A stretch of DNA of 64,000 nucleotides from Wolbachia endosymbiont of Folsomia candida (GTDB lineage Bacteria; Pseudomonadota; Alphaproteobacteria; Rickettsiales; Anaplasmataceae), in the NCBI RefSeq assembly GCF_001931755.2, contig NZ_CP015510.2:1116001-1180000 (forward strand). The letters are read 5' to 3'. Within the stretch, counting starts at the first letter, position 1, and each line of letters opens with the position of its first letter. The notes under the pieces were generated by a model, which saw only the letters and a list, made by a program, of their open reading frames with translations, had not been told where the DNA came from and ran no database searches. Positions 16,851 to 25,505 of this stretch are shown one piece after another. The translations under genes were made by a program, and so were the position numbers.

Positions 16851-17690
16851 CTAGAGAATCGCCTTTCTCATTTGTTTGTCCAACTCTGCATATTCTCCTT
16901 CCTCATCAAATAGAACATACGCAAGTACTAATGCACCCAATTGTCCTCTTACTTGATTTCTTTCGTCTATTAGTTCGTTTTCAATCTTTCTATATTCTTC
17001 AGTATCATTCTCTAGATCTTCCAATTTCTCTAAACCTTTTTTCAGTAAATCAATTAGGGCATCTACTTTGCATTTTAACCACTTTCTGAAAACATCTATA
17101 TAATCCGAAATCAAACCAAGTAAAAATACATCTCCTTGCAAATTCAGTTCTGGCTGACGTATAAATAATCTGATTAACTTGATTGCTGCTTTTTTTCTTT
17201 CTGCTAAAGAACCATGTTCAGCTTTTTCCAAGAATCTAAAAGTGTCAATATTATCACGTAGGAAGTTACTGAATCTAAGTCCTTTTTCTGTATAATTTCT
17301 CATATCACTCGTTAGTTTAGGTCTTAGTTCTTCATACATCTGAGGCAATAATTCATCTAATTCATCAAGTTCCTTAAAATTTTTATCACATGAAGAATGC
17401 ATGATTAAAGTAAGACGTCTACTTAACTTGTTTAAAAAGATGAATGTTGCTACTGGATAAAATGGATGATCATCAGAACAGCAGGACTCCAATAATTTCT
17501 TATCTATGGTTCTTTCTATTGCAATTGCTAATTTAATCAATTTCAGTAGCTCTTCTAAACTTTTGCCCTTAGCTTCATCTACAGTCTGTTTATACTGTTC
17601 ATAGAGATTTTGCTTATCTTCATTGCTTAAAGATTCACAATATTCCCTTAATTGTTTAGGAGTTTTAGATAAAAGCCGTTGTATTGCCAT
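16851..17690 (-). CDS. Wolbachia helical-family protein of unknown function
   Basis: Protein of 279 residues, almost wholly helical by composition, with no catalytic motif I can recognise. Its N-terminus (KTPKQLREYCESLSNEDKQN) is clearly related to that of the protein at 53093-54001 (SLEVKKHCESLDNKGKQELY), so both belong to one paralogous family. It is bracketed closely by two copies of a small TIR element (16754-16841 and 17747-17852). That suggests the gene moved as a unit or attracted insertions. The C-terminal third has coiled-coil-like spacing (LIDLLKKGLEKLEDLENDTE). Confidence 0.75.
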   Translation of the reverse strand: MAIQRLLSKTPKQLREYCESLSNEDKQNLYEQYKQTVDEAKGKSLEELLKLIKLAIAIERTIDKKLLESCCSDDHPFYPVATFIFLNKLSRRLTLIMHSSCDKNFKELDELDELLPQMYEELRPKLTSDMRNYTEKGLRFSNFLRDNIDTFRFLEKAEHGSLAERKKAAIKLIRLFIRQPELNLQGDVFLLGLISDYIDVFRKWLKCKVDALIDLLKKGLEKLEDLENDTEEYRKIENELIDERNQVRGQLGALVLAYVLFDEEGEYAELDKQMRKAIL

Positions 17691-17746
17691 ATGACCTCCG
17701 AAGCCAGTTATTCACTAAATTACCAAAATATTTGAAAAATTCTCAC

Positions 17747-17852
17747 AGTAGCACTAATTCCTAAAATACCGTCTGGTTCCTTCAAAATACGCTATGGAGG
17801 CATCAATGGATTTTTGTAGGCCAACAACGAATATCCAAGAATCTGTGCTACT
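17747..17852. repeat. Small TIR element, copy 2
   Basis: A 106-base relative of the element at 16754-16841. It has ends AGTAGCAC and GTGCTACT and the same interior (CCGTCTGGTTCC, CAAAATACGCTAT, CCAACAACGA). It is 18 bases longer in the middle. Together the two copies frame the helical-family gene. Confidence 0.6.
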
Positions 17853-17864
17853 TCACTTACTTTT

Positions 17865-18047
17865 CTATCCCCCTAACGGATATATACTAGAAATCAGATC
17901 CGAAATATGAATTGTTCTAAAATTTTTTTTCTGTTTTCTCTAGCAGCTAAGAAACTTCATAAACAATGTTCCTGCCAACTACTATCCCCCCTAACGGATA
18001 TATACTGTGAATTAGGTCCGAAATATGAATTACTCTAAAATTTTTTC
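17865..18047. repeat. Pair of direct repeats upstream of abiEi
   Basis: Two copies of a block of about 65 bases, at 17865-17927 and 17982-18045. They share CTAACGGATATATACT, TCCGAAATATGAATT and TCTAAAATTTTTT. Each holds CGGA and TCCG in inverted order. They occupy the 520-base non-coding stretch before the abiEi start and could be regulator binding sites or remnants of a tandem duplication. Confidence 0.55.
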
Positions 18048-18165
18048 ATATCGATTATAACAGCTACCCAAAACAAAAAGGGTTCTGCAAAGTAGAAAGT
18101 TATGCACAGCTAGAAAAACAGTTGCTATTGGTTACAAAAAACACATTCACATCATAGAGCAAATT

Positions 18166-18205
18166 GCATATTTCACTTGCATTATGTTGCGAAATATGCT
18201 ACACT
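18166..18205 (+). promoter_or_regulatory. Operator-like inverted repeat and possible promoter of abiE
   Basis: Perfect inverted repeat GCATATTTC (18166-18174) and GAAATATGC (18191-18199), just before the abiEi ATG at 18212. A promoter-like pair TTGCAT (18177-18182) and TACACT (18200-18205), 17 bases apart, overlaps it. The transcript would then be almost leaderless. AbiEi proteins are known to repress their own operon through inverted repeats, so the site fits negative autoregulation. Confidence 0.45.
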
Positions 18206-18211
18206 TTGTTT

Positions 18212-19006
18212 ATGAGATACTTACGTGATTACATACAATCTTCTTTATCCGATGGTAGGCACTTCTTTTCTAAAAAAGAGGTTTTATCAGCGCTAAAGAT
18301 TACTTCCCATCAGTTTAGGTTTCAAGCTTACAGACTTGCTGAAAAAAGAGCTTTAAAACCTCTAATTCGAAACTTTTTTATGATTGTACCTGTGGAATAT
18401 AGACACCTAGGATCGCTACCTCCTCATTGGATTGTTGATTCTCTAATGCAACATCTAGGACAAGAGTACTACATTAGCCTTTTAAGTGCTGCTTCTTTAT
18501 ATGGTGCTACTAATCAACAACCCATGTCCTTTCAAGTCATTACTGATAAAGAGAGGAGGAATATCAAACTTGAAAGAGGTCAAATAGAATTTCATTGCTA
18601 TAAAAATTGTTTCTCTGCAGCAAAAGAACAACTCACTTTACCAACAGGATATGTAAAAATTTCCTCTCGAGAACAAACTTTATTGGATCTTATACGCTTC
18701 TACACATCATGTGGATATTTGAGTAATGTTGCAACAGTTGTCAAAGACCTATCTAAGGAATGTAGACCACAGCTATTAGCTAAAGTAATACGAAACGAAA
18801 AGACAGACTCAGTATTACAGAGACTAGGGTATATTCTTGAGTCTACAGGCTACCACAGTATGGCATCAGTTGTTGAACAGCAATTAAAAAGCAGGAAGAT
18901 ACAATTTATCCCTCTACGTCCTGATTTTTGTATTAGCAGTGGTAATGTTCAACGTGCAAATCGTTGGAAGCTGTTAATTAATGATGTGCTCGAGATTGAA
19001 AAATGA
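18212..19006 (+). CDS. abiEi: AbiEi antitoxin/transcriptional repressor
   Basis: Protein of about 264 residues resembling AbiEi antitoxins of type IV toxin-antitoxin systems. It has an N-terminal winged helix (FFSKKEVLSALKITSHQFRF), the YYISLLSAASLYGATNQQPM segment typical of the family, and a C-terminal domain. Upstream in-frame codons exist back to a TTG at 18164, but that would swallow the operator-like repeat, so I prefer the ATG at 18212. Its stop overlaps the start of abiEii (ATGA), the classic arrangement. AbiEi silences the operon and counters the toxin. Confidence 0.88.
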   Translation: MRYLRDYIQSSLSDGRHFFSKKEVLSALKITSHQFRFQAYRLAEKRALKPLIRNFFMIVPVEYRHLGSLPPHWIVDSLMQHLGQEYYISLLSAASLYGATNQQPMSFQVITDKERRNIKLERGQIEFHCYKNCFSAAKEQLTLPTGYVKISSREQTLLDLIRFYTSCGYLSNVATVVKDLSKECRPQLLAKVIRNEKTDSVLQRLGYILESTGYHSMASVVEQQLKSRKIQFIPLRPDFCISSGNVQRANRWKLLINDVLEIEK

Positions 19007-19791
19007 TACCAAGACGCTTTATTCAAGAGTGGTCAAAAGTAGTACCTTGGCAAGAGCCTAGACAAATTGAACAGGATCTGATTATTAATAACGCCTTGCT
19101 AAAGCTTTACAGTCATCATGAGTTAAAGAAATCTCTTGCACTTCGTGGTGGCACAGCTTTAAACAAACTGTTTTTTGAGCCACCATCAAGATATTCAGAA
19201 GATATTGACCTTGTGCAGGTAAACAGAGAGCCTGTAGGACATACAATTGATTGCATCAGAACAGTTATGGATTTATGGCTTGGAAAACCCAATAGAAGCT
19301 TTTCTGATGGGCTTGTTACACTCACTTACCGCGCTGTGAGTGATGATGGTTTCCCCATAAAACTTAAGGTTGAAATTAATACCAGGGAGCATGTTTCTAT
19401 TCTCGGCTTTTCGGATCATTCATTCAATAGCAAGTCTTCTTGGGCTAGTGGCTCTTCTACTATTTTAACATTTCAAATTGAGGAACTATTGGGTACTAAG
19501 TTGCGTGCACTTTATCAAAGACGCAAAGGAAGAGATTTATACGATTTGTACATGGCTCTTACAACTATACATAACCTTGATGTAGAAAAGATAATACATT
19601 GTTTTTACTCATATATGAGGCTTGGTAATTGTAAAGTATCAAAAAGTATATTCATAGAAAATATAGAAACGAAACTTAGGAATAAGGAATTTTATGGGGA
19701 TATGCTACCATTATTGCCATACAAACATGTGGCACTTAACCTTAATTTAGTCTACAGCTATGTACATGATGAACTGTTTATGAAGCTGTAA
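19003..19791 (+). CDS. abiEii: AbiEii nucleotidyltransferase toxin
   Basis: Protein of 262 residues of the AbiEii/DUF1814 family, a nucleotidyltransferase-type toxin. The active-site motif is GGT at 49-51 followed by SEDIDLV with D67 and D69. The family C-terminal motif RRKGRDLYDLYMAL lies near residue 175. Related toxins add nucleotides to tRNA or bind GTP and stop growth; in phage biology AbiE gives abortive infection. Here it would act as addiction module or superinfection exclusion of the prophage. All motifs look intact. Confidence 0.9.
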   Translation: MIPRRFIQEWSKVVPWQEPRQIEQDLIINNALLKLYSHHELKKSLALRGGTALNKLFFEPPSRYSEDIDLVQVNREPVGHTIDCIRTVMDLWLGKPNRSFSDGLVTLTYRAVSDDGFPIKLKVEINTREHVSILGFSDHSFNSKSSWASGSSTILTFQIEELLGTKLRALYQRRKGRDLYDLYMALTTIHNLDVEKIIHCFYSYMRLGNCKVSKSIFIENIETKLRNKEFYGDMLPLLPYKHVALNLNLVYSYVHDELFMKL

Positions 19792-20391
19792 TGTTGAAGC
19801 ACAACTTTTGCTTTCAGTAGGCAGCTATAGTATTGCAAAGAAGCCTCTGTATTAAAATTGCAACAGTTCTTGAAGATTTTTCTTTTCAACTAACAAAAAA
19901 TGTGATAGGATAAGGTGGGGTATTTTTAAGAAGTGAAAATTTGCACTAAAGAATGGTTTAGGAATGTCATTTATTCAGCTTTAAACAGGTCTTACGTTGG
20001 CGATGTGGGTATGGGTGGTATATTTCAACAGGATCGCTTTAAAATGCAATTATGGCCCATTTGTTTTTCTTTGCTTAAATCTCTCCGTTATAGTTTAGAA
20101 TTGATATTGCAGATCGAGTAGTAAAATGAAAGTGGTGAAGTAGTATGCTTTAGGATACTACTCTTATTATCGTAGATAATAGGGAAAATATTGGAAACTG
20201 GAGACTGGGTAAAACCCCGCAATATTCCTAGCTTTTTGCACCTTAACCAGATTACAGCTCAAAAAATCTGTCAAACCTTAACTCCTTGAAAATCTAGCAT
20301 TTTTTTGTTAGCAGATTTGGCAGATTTTGGAGACTGCAGCAGATTCTGCCAAAACTGTGGAATTCTGGAAATCTGCTACATTAAAAAAAAT
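19792..20391. other. 600-base non-coding stretch after abiE
   Basis: No gene supported. It contains a possible relic frame (19933-20121) without recognisable homology. There is a perfect 8-bp hairpin AGTAGTAT/ATACTACT (20139-20146 with 20155-20162) and an inverted repeat TTTGGCAGA/TCTGCCAAA (20316-20324 with 20345-20353) just downstream of the stop of the minus-strand helicase gene. The latter lacks a U-run, so it is not a clear terminator. Confidence 0.5.
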
Positions 20392-22479
20392 CTAGTCATA
20401 ATAAACCCAAATACTTGGATCTTCAACTGGTACAATACTACCAGACTCTAACGATTTATAATCGGTTGGCAAAATCTTTTCATACATTATAACATCCGTA
20501 TTTGATTGGTTTATCACTTTCTTTTCCATACCCTCGACACAAAGTATTCCATATTTACTCCTTTCAGCATTTTTATTGTGTCTGCTAAACTTAATGTAAC
20601 CTTTTGCAACAAGAACATCTATGCGCTCTCGAATAGAGTTTTTACTACCAAGACCTACTTTGTTTTCAAATACCTGACAGAATGTATTAATTGTATATAA
20701 CTTTCCTTTATTTCGTGCTTCATTGTAAATCAATTGTAGTATAATATCACATTTACGAGCACGTTCTGCATCCAATTTTCGCCCATAATTTTTATGGGTC
20801 AGTCTCTGCGATTCATATTCAAGTATTTGCCAGCAGTTATCGATTTTATCTACATATTTTGATGGAATAGCATTACCATTACGTAACTCAAGTATTAGCT
20901 GGCGGCTGCTTTTCTGCTCATCTGGCTTAAACATTATCATTCCTGTAGTATAAAAGCTTCTTAATGAGCCTGCACCACTGAAGCTCTGAAACGGGTCTTC
21001 TTCCAATGCTTTCTTCTGAATCTTTTTCGTGTGATGTACTAGAATAACTCCTGCATCTCTATTGGCCAGCGTTCTTAGCTTTTCAACTCTTTCTTGTAAG
21101 AAAAACAGCATATCACTATTATCGTTTTCATTACCATTTTCACCGGCATCAAAGACATTACGTAGCGGGTCTATTGCAATAATATCAACTGTATTTGAAT
21201 CAAATGAATCCTTTATTCCATTCAAAACTTTCTCTATACCATTATCATTTAAAAGTAACTTTATCTGCGGTGTACTAGCCAAGTTATCTGCAGCACGTTC
21301 AGTAACTTCTTTGCTCAATTTTAGTTGTTGCAGCCGTTCACGCAGGTAATAGAAACCTATTTCAGTTTGCAGGTAGAAGATTCTTAAAGGCCTTTTAGGT
21401 ACCATATCAAGAAATGGAACTCCTGCTGCCATATGAAAAAGCCAAGAAATGAGAAAATCACTTTTTCCAACTTTAGGTGCACCAGCAAAGACTAAGAGCC
21501 CTTCTGGAGTTAAAATTCTAGGTGCAATTATATCCTCTGGCATTGGTGATTTATCATTTAAGTAGTGCCTTACTAGAAATGAAATAGAACTTTTTGTGCT
21601 TGTAGCTAAAATCTCACTAGCAGATAAATTTACACGTGGAGTTGAAGCTAAAAACTCTTCAGCATTTATTCCTTCTTGTATACAGTCAGCAGCATCCCAT
21701 TTCTCAGGTTTACCTTGCGGAATTTCGAGCACAGCAAGTGATGCAACCCCTATTTCAAAAAGCTTTCTTGCAGCATTCTCAGCATACTTCTTACCTGCTT
21801 CATCATTATCTGGCCAAATAATAATATGTTTGCTTTTAAGTGGAGTCCAATCAGTTTTTTTGACATCTGTATTTGCTCCAGACATTGCAGTTGTAGCTGT
21901 TATGCCCTGTTTTATGAGAGCTTCTGCACACTTTTCTCCTTCTACCAAAACAACTTTATCAGACTTTAAAATACCTGGAATATTGTATAGTGGCCTAATA
22001 TCAGGTGCTCCATAACTTAACGTTTTAATATCAAAAGGACGATATTCCTTTTTCCTTCCGGGAGAGTCAAAACGGCTGACTATGACAATAACTTGATTGT
22101 TTTCATCATAGTAGTTCCAGCTACAGGTGAGATATTTTTCCAAATATTCTACATTTTTGTACTCTTTGATATGGGTTTTGCCAAGCCACTCAGCTATAGA
22201 AGCCATTACTTCAATAAACTCTGTTCTGGCATTTTTTCCTTTTACAGTTGCCCAAAGATCAATTATATCGCCTTTGTCGTTAGTCGCAAAATCTCTCCAT
22301 AACCCTTTTCTATCACCAGTTAACTCTACCCTTAAACTTTCTCCTTTTTCACCATGGATACTTCCTACACGGAATTCATTGCCATGAACAGTACCATTAG
22401 GCAACAGATACTCAAGACAAGACCTCAAGTTATTCAGCAGTTCCTCTTTTAATTCTTTACAATTTAAAGTTTGAGACAT
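20392..22479 (-). CDS. TOPRIM primase-RepA-like helicase (complete paralogue)
   Basis: Replication protein of 695 residues. An N-terminal primase-like region (LWRDFATNDKGDIIDLWATV) is followed by a TOPRIM domain with E180 (VLVEGEKCAEAL) and D224/D226 (WPDNDEAG). A RepA/AAA_25-type helicase follows, with Walker A at 333-340 (GAPKVGKS), a Walker B (IIAIDPLRN) and the HHTKK motif. The C-terminal ~130 residues look like a winged-helix region (LIYNEARNKGKLYTINTFCQ). It should prime and unwind phage DNA. On the minus strand GGAG precedes the ATG. Two shorter paralogues lie at 24120 and 26968; this is the only one with a full set of TOPRIM residues. Confidence 0.9.
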   Translation of the reverse strand: MSQTLNCKELKEELLNNLRSCLEYLLPNGTVHGNEFRVGSIHGEKGESLRVELTGDRKGLWRDFATNDKGDIIDLWATVKGKNARTEFIEVMASIAEWLGKTHIKEYKNVEYLEKYLTCSWNYYDENNQVIVIVSRFDSPGRKKEYRPFDIKTLSYGAPDIRPLYNIPGILKSDKVVLVEGEKCAEALIKQGITATTAMSGANTDVKKTDWTPLKSKHIIIWPDNDEAGKKYAENAARKLFEIGVASLAVLEIPQGKPEKWDAADCIQEGINAEEFLASTPRVNLSASEILATSTKSSISFLVRHYLNDKSPMPEDIIAPRILTPEGLLVFAGAPKVGKSDFLISWLFHMAAGVPFLDMVPKRPLRIFYLQTEIGFYYLRERLQQLKLSKEVTERAADNLASTPQIKLLLNDNGIEKVLNGIKDSFDSNTVDIIAIDPLRNVFDAGENGNENDNSDMLFFLQERVEKLRTLANRDAGVILVHHTKKIQKKALEEDPFQSFSGAGSLRSFYTTGMIMFKPDEQKSSRQLILELRNGNAIPSKYVDKIDNCWQILEYESQRLTHKNYGRKLDAERARKCDIILQLIYNEARNKGKLYTINTFCQVFENKVGLGSKNSIRERIDVLVAKGYIKFSRHNKNAERSKYGILCVEGMEKKVINQSNTDVIMYEKILPTDYKSLESGSIVPVEDPSIWVYYD

Positions 22480-22564
22480 AATTCACTCCTTTCACTATTC
22501 CCCTAAAGGAGTTACACCGCTTTTTTAGGCAAATATTTTGCTCCGACATGATTTAAAATGCTAT

Positions 22565-22647
22565 CGCAATTATTCTCTGAAAAAAGTGGCAGAATATCAG
22601 TGGGTTAAAAATCGCACCGCAATTATTTAATTTCACTCCGCAATTAC
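22565..22647. repeat. CGCAATTA direct repeats between divergent replication genes
   Basis: Three same-orientation copies of CGCAATTA(T) at 22565, 22618 and 22639; the last two are 21 bases (two helix turns) apart. They lie in the 222-base gap between the divergently read primase-helicase gene and the sigma-like gene. They may be operator or replication-origin iterons. Confidence 0.4.
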
Positions 22648-22701
22648 AAATGGTCCTTAAGAAACGTCATCCTTGAGCAATTAATTGTTCACGGAGGTCG
22701 A

Positions 22702-23217
22702 ATGAAATCTAAAAATTCTTACTCAGGAATCAATCCTATAATCGTCAGGTATGTTAGGTATTATGCAAAGTGTATAAAGCGTCTTAAATGTTTTGCTCAT
22801 GAAAGCATTGAAGATGTTGAGCAAGAACTTTTCTGCATGATTTGGCCTACAGTTGAGAAATACGACGAAGCCAAAAGTTCTTTTCCTACATTTGTATGTC
22901 AGCTTGTTAAGTGCCGTGCTATTAACCTTATTAGAAAACAGTCATGCAAAAAACGTGGTGGCAAGGAAGGTGTATCCTATATTGATCCTGATGTTCTGGA
23001 TGGGATGATTGATGAAAGGTACCATTTTTCAGATGAAGTGGCAGATCGTATCGATGCGGACTATGTCATTTCAACACTACCTCCAGAATGGCAGACACTA
23101 TGTAAGCAACTAGAGGTATTAAGTATTCCAGAGGCTGCTGAGGTAAACCAGATGTCAAGAACGACAGTCTATAACACTTTAGATCGAGTAAAACGACGTA
23201 CGAAAAAATTTTTTTAG
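22702..23217 (+). CDS. Sigma-70-like transcription factor
   Basis: Protein of 171 residues with the two-domain layout of small sigma factors. Region 2 spans about residues 35-95 (HESIEDVEQELFCMIWPTVE, then FPTFVCQLVKCRAINLIRKQ). Region 4 HTH spans about 120-165 (LSIPEAAEVNQMSRTTVYNT). GGAGG lies four bases before the ATG. It opens the rightward recombination gene set and could redirect host RNA polymerase to phage genes. It might instead act as an Nun- or terminase-like DNA-binding regulator, since some small phage HTH proteins share region 4 only. Confidence 0.75.
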   Translation: MKSKNSYSGINPIIVRYVRYYAKCIKRLKCFAHESIEDVEQELFCMIWPTVEKYDEAKSSFPTFVCQLVKCRAINLIRKQSCKKRGGKEGVSYIDPDVLDGMIDERYHFSDEVADRIDADYVISTLPPEWQTLCKQLEVLSIPEAAEVNQMSRTTVYNTLDRVKRRTKKFF

Positions 23218-23272
23218 CAAATCAAATAAAGACAATCAGTTCTAGTATAACACATATGGGGGGATAGTAATT

Positions 23273-24103
23273 ATGACTTTAAAAATTATCAATAGTGAAG
23301 AAAGAGTAAAATTGGTAACAGGTGTAAAGATAGTAATCTTTGGGCCATATGGAATTGGCAAAACCAGTCTGCTTAAAACTTTGAATGAACCAACGCTTTG
23401 TCTTGATTTTGAAGCTGGACTTCTTGCTGTTCAGGAGTGGAAAGGAGATTCAATTAGCCTTCGTACCTGGAATCAAGCTCGTGATATTGCCTGCCTAATT
23501 GGCGGTCCAAATCCTGCATTAAAATCTGATTCAGCATATAGTCAAAGACACTATGAGCATGTATCCAGTAAGTATAATGAACTTCTTCCGGAGCTCTCTA
23601 AATATCGATGCATCTTTATCGATAGTATTACAGTAGCCTCACGTTTATGTCTTTTATGGGCAAAAATGCAGCCTGAAGCTTTCTCTGAAAGAAATGGCAA
23701 ACAGGACATGAGAGCTGCTTATGGATTACTTGCTCAAGAGATGATGGCTTGGCTCAATCAGTTTCAACACATTCCGAACAAAGATATTGTTACAGTTGGA
23801 ACTCTCGGACAATATCTTGATGATTTCAATCGTCCAACTTGGCTGCCTCAATGTGAAGGAGCTAAGACTGCCAGTGAAATACCAGGAATAGTTGATGAGG
23901 TAATTAGCATGGTTGCCATAAAAAAAGAAGATGGTACAGAGAAACGTTCCTTTGTCTGCCATACTATTAACAATTGGGGATACCCAGCTAAAGATCGTAG
24001 TGGCTCTCTTGATATGGTTGAAGAACCACATTTAGGTCAATTACTTACAAAAATCAAAACTAAAGCCCTTTCTACTTCTACTCAATTTACTGCACACAAC
24101 TAA
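23273..24103 (+). CDS. Sak4-like RecA-fold ATPase
   Basis: Protein of 276 residues resembling phage AAA_24/Sak4 proteins, RecA-like single-strand annealing ATPases. Walker A is at residues 24-32 (GPYGIGKTS). A probable Walker B is in RCIFIDSITVASRL. There is a DFEAGLLA segment and the QYLDDFNRPTW region common in this family. Sak4 proteins work with a phage SSB, and two SSB-like genes follow in the same unit. RBS GGGGG precedes the ATG at good distance. Confidence 0.8.
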   Translation: MTLKIINSEERVKLVTGVKIVIFGPYGIGKTSLLKTLNEPTLCLDFEAGLLAVQEWKGDSISLRTWNQARDIACLIGGPNPALKSDSAYSQRHYEHVSSKYNELLPELSKYRCIFIDSITVASRLCLLWAKMQPEAFSERNGKQDMRAAYGLLAQEMMAWLNQFQHIPNKDIVTVGTLGQYLDDFNRPTWLPQCEGAKTASEIPGIVDEVISMVAIKKEDGTEKRSFVCHTINNWGYPAKDRSGSLDMVEEPHLGQLLTKIKTKALSTSTQFTAHN

Positions 24104-24119
24104 CTTTTGGAGGTTACAG

Positions 24120-24926
24120 ATGTTACAAGACTTTTTAACTACTGGTCAAAAGATTCCTTTCTTTAGCATGAAAGAGTACTTGAATGATCAATCACCAACA
24201 CCAGAAGATCTAATTTCACCAAGAATTCTCACAAAAAGAGGTTTATTGGTAATGGGTGGTCCACCTAAAATAGGTAAAAGTGACTTCTTGATTTCTTGGC
24301 TCATCCATATGGCTGCTGGAGCTCCATTTCTTGGTATGACGCCAAGTAGGCCTTTGAAGATCTTCTACATGCAAACTGAAATTGAATACGAATATATGAA
24401 GGAACGTTTGCAATGTCTTCAACTTGATGAAGAACTTTTGGCAATAGCTGCCAATAACCTAATAATTACGCCAAAAGTGCATTTATCATTTTGCCATGAA
24501 GAAATAAATTACATAAAAGAAATTGTCAAAGAACGTTTTAAACCTGATATTTTGGCCATTGACCCATTACGAAATATCTTTAGCAGTGAATATGGCAATG
24601 AAAATGATAATAGCGCTATGTTATTCTTTTTGCAGAAAACCCTTGAGAAGCTACGTAGCGCTATAAACCCTGATGCTGGTATTATTTTAACCCATCATAC
24701 GAAAAAATTATCCAAAAAGATGCTCGAAGAAGATCCGTTTCAGGGTTTAAGTGGGGCTGGATCTTTGCGAGGATTTTACAGCACTGGCATGGTAATGTTT
24801 TCTCACGATGAAGAAAGCAGCGTACGTCAGATAGTATTTGAGCTTCGTAATGGTGAGCGTGTGCCAAATAAGCTTGTTGATAAGGTAAATGGTTGCTGGC
24901 GCCTTGTTGATCAATGGAACAGCTAG
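24120..24926 (+). CDS. RepA-like helicase, short paralogue lacking primase and TOPRIM
   Basis: Protein of 268 residues corresponding only to the ATPase part of the 695-residue protein at 20392. It has Walker A GGPPKIGKSD, Walker B ILAIDPLRNIF and the intact HHTKK motif. The N-terminal primase and TOPRIM regions are missing. Its first residues (MLQDFLT) resemble instead the start of the SSB-like proteins that follow (MLQDFFT, MRQDLLT). That suggests the 5' end was rebuilt by recombination. GGAGG precedes the ATG. Confidence 0.85.
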   Translation: MLQDFLTTGQKIPFFSMKEYLNDQSPTPEDLISPRILTKRGLLVMGGPPKIGKSDFLISWLIHMAAGAPFLGMTPSRPLKIFYMQTEIEYEYMKERLQCLQLDEELLAIAANNLIITPKVHLSFCHEEINYIKEIVKERFKPDILAIDPLRNIFSSEYGNENDNSAMLFFLQKTLEKLRSAINPDAGIILTHHTKKLSKKMLEEDPFQGLSGAGSLRGFYSTGMVMFSHDEESSVRQIVFELRNGERVPNKLVDKVNGCWRLVDQWNS

Positions 24927-24974
24927 CTTTTTGTGATTTTTTATGTGTTTTAGTTGATTTAATTGGAGAGTTAT

Positions 24975-25472
24975 ATGTTACAAGATTTTTTCACTGATTT
25001 TAATACTGCTAAGCCTCAAAGCGGCTTAATACCGAAAGGTACAATAGTAAAAGTTAAAATAGCAATTAAACCAGGAGGATATGAAAATTGGTTCACTAGA
25101 AGCCTTTCTACCGGCAGTATTTATTTAAATGCTGAATTTACTGTCACTGAAGGTCCATATGCAAAACGTAAGATTTTTCAGATTATAGGCGTTAAAAGTG
25201 GCAAAGCAGAAGGTGGAGAAGACTCTTGGGGAGAGGCAGGTCGTTCTATGATTCGGAGTATTTTAGAGTCAGCCCGAAATATCAGTTCAAGCGACACTTC
25301 AGAACAAGCAAATGCTGCTCGTAAGCTAAACTCTATTGCTGATTTAAACGGTTTAGAATTTACGGCAAAAGTTGGCATTGAAGCTGATAGTAGGTACGGA
25401 AACAGGAATAGAATTGCTATGGTCATTACTCCGGAAAAACCGCAGAAAGAAGATGACTGGATACCTTTCTAA
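24975..25472 (+). CDS. SSB-like protein (DUF669 type), copy 1
   Basis: Protein of about 165 residues with the pattern of phage DUF669 proteins: a beta-rich N-terminal half (TIVKVKIAIKPGGY; IYLNAEFTVTEGPYAKRKIF), then SMIRSILESARNI and LNGLEFTAKVGIE, ending in an acidic tail WIPF like single-strand-binding proteins. It follows the Sak4-like ATPase, the usual partner. I use the ATG at 24975, preceded by GGAGAG, and not the TTG at 24963. It is a tandem paralogue of the next gene. Confidence 0.75.
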   Translation: MLQDFFTDFNTAKPQSGLIPKGTIVKVKIAIKPGGYENWFTRSLSTGSIYLNAEFTVTEGPYAKRKIFQIIGVKSGKAEGGEDSWGEAGRSMIRSILESARNISSSDTSEQANAARKLNSIADLNGLEFTAKVGIEADSRYGNRNRIAMVITPEKPQKEDDWIPF

Positions 25473-25505
25473 ATCAGCAATTTTTTCATACTTGAGGGCA
25501 TTTTT

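Noticed and set aside
19933..20121. 62-codon frame after abiE
   Set aside because: No homology recognised, no good ribosome site; kept only as a possible relic in the gap entry.
20139..20162. Perfect 8-bp hairpin as a terminator of abiE
   Set aside because: No U-run follows and it is over 300 bases from the abiEii stop.
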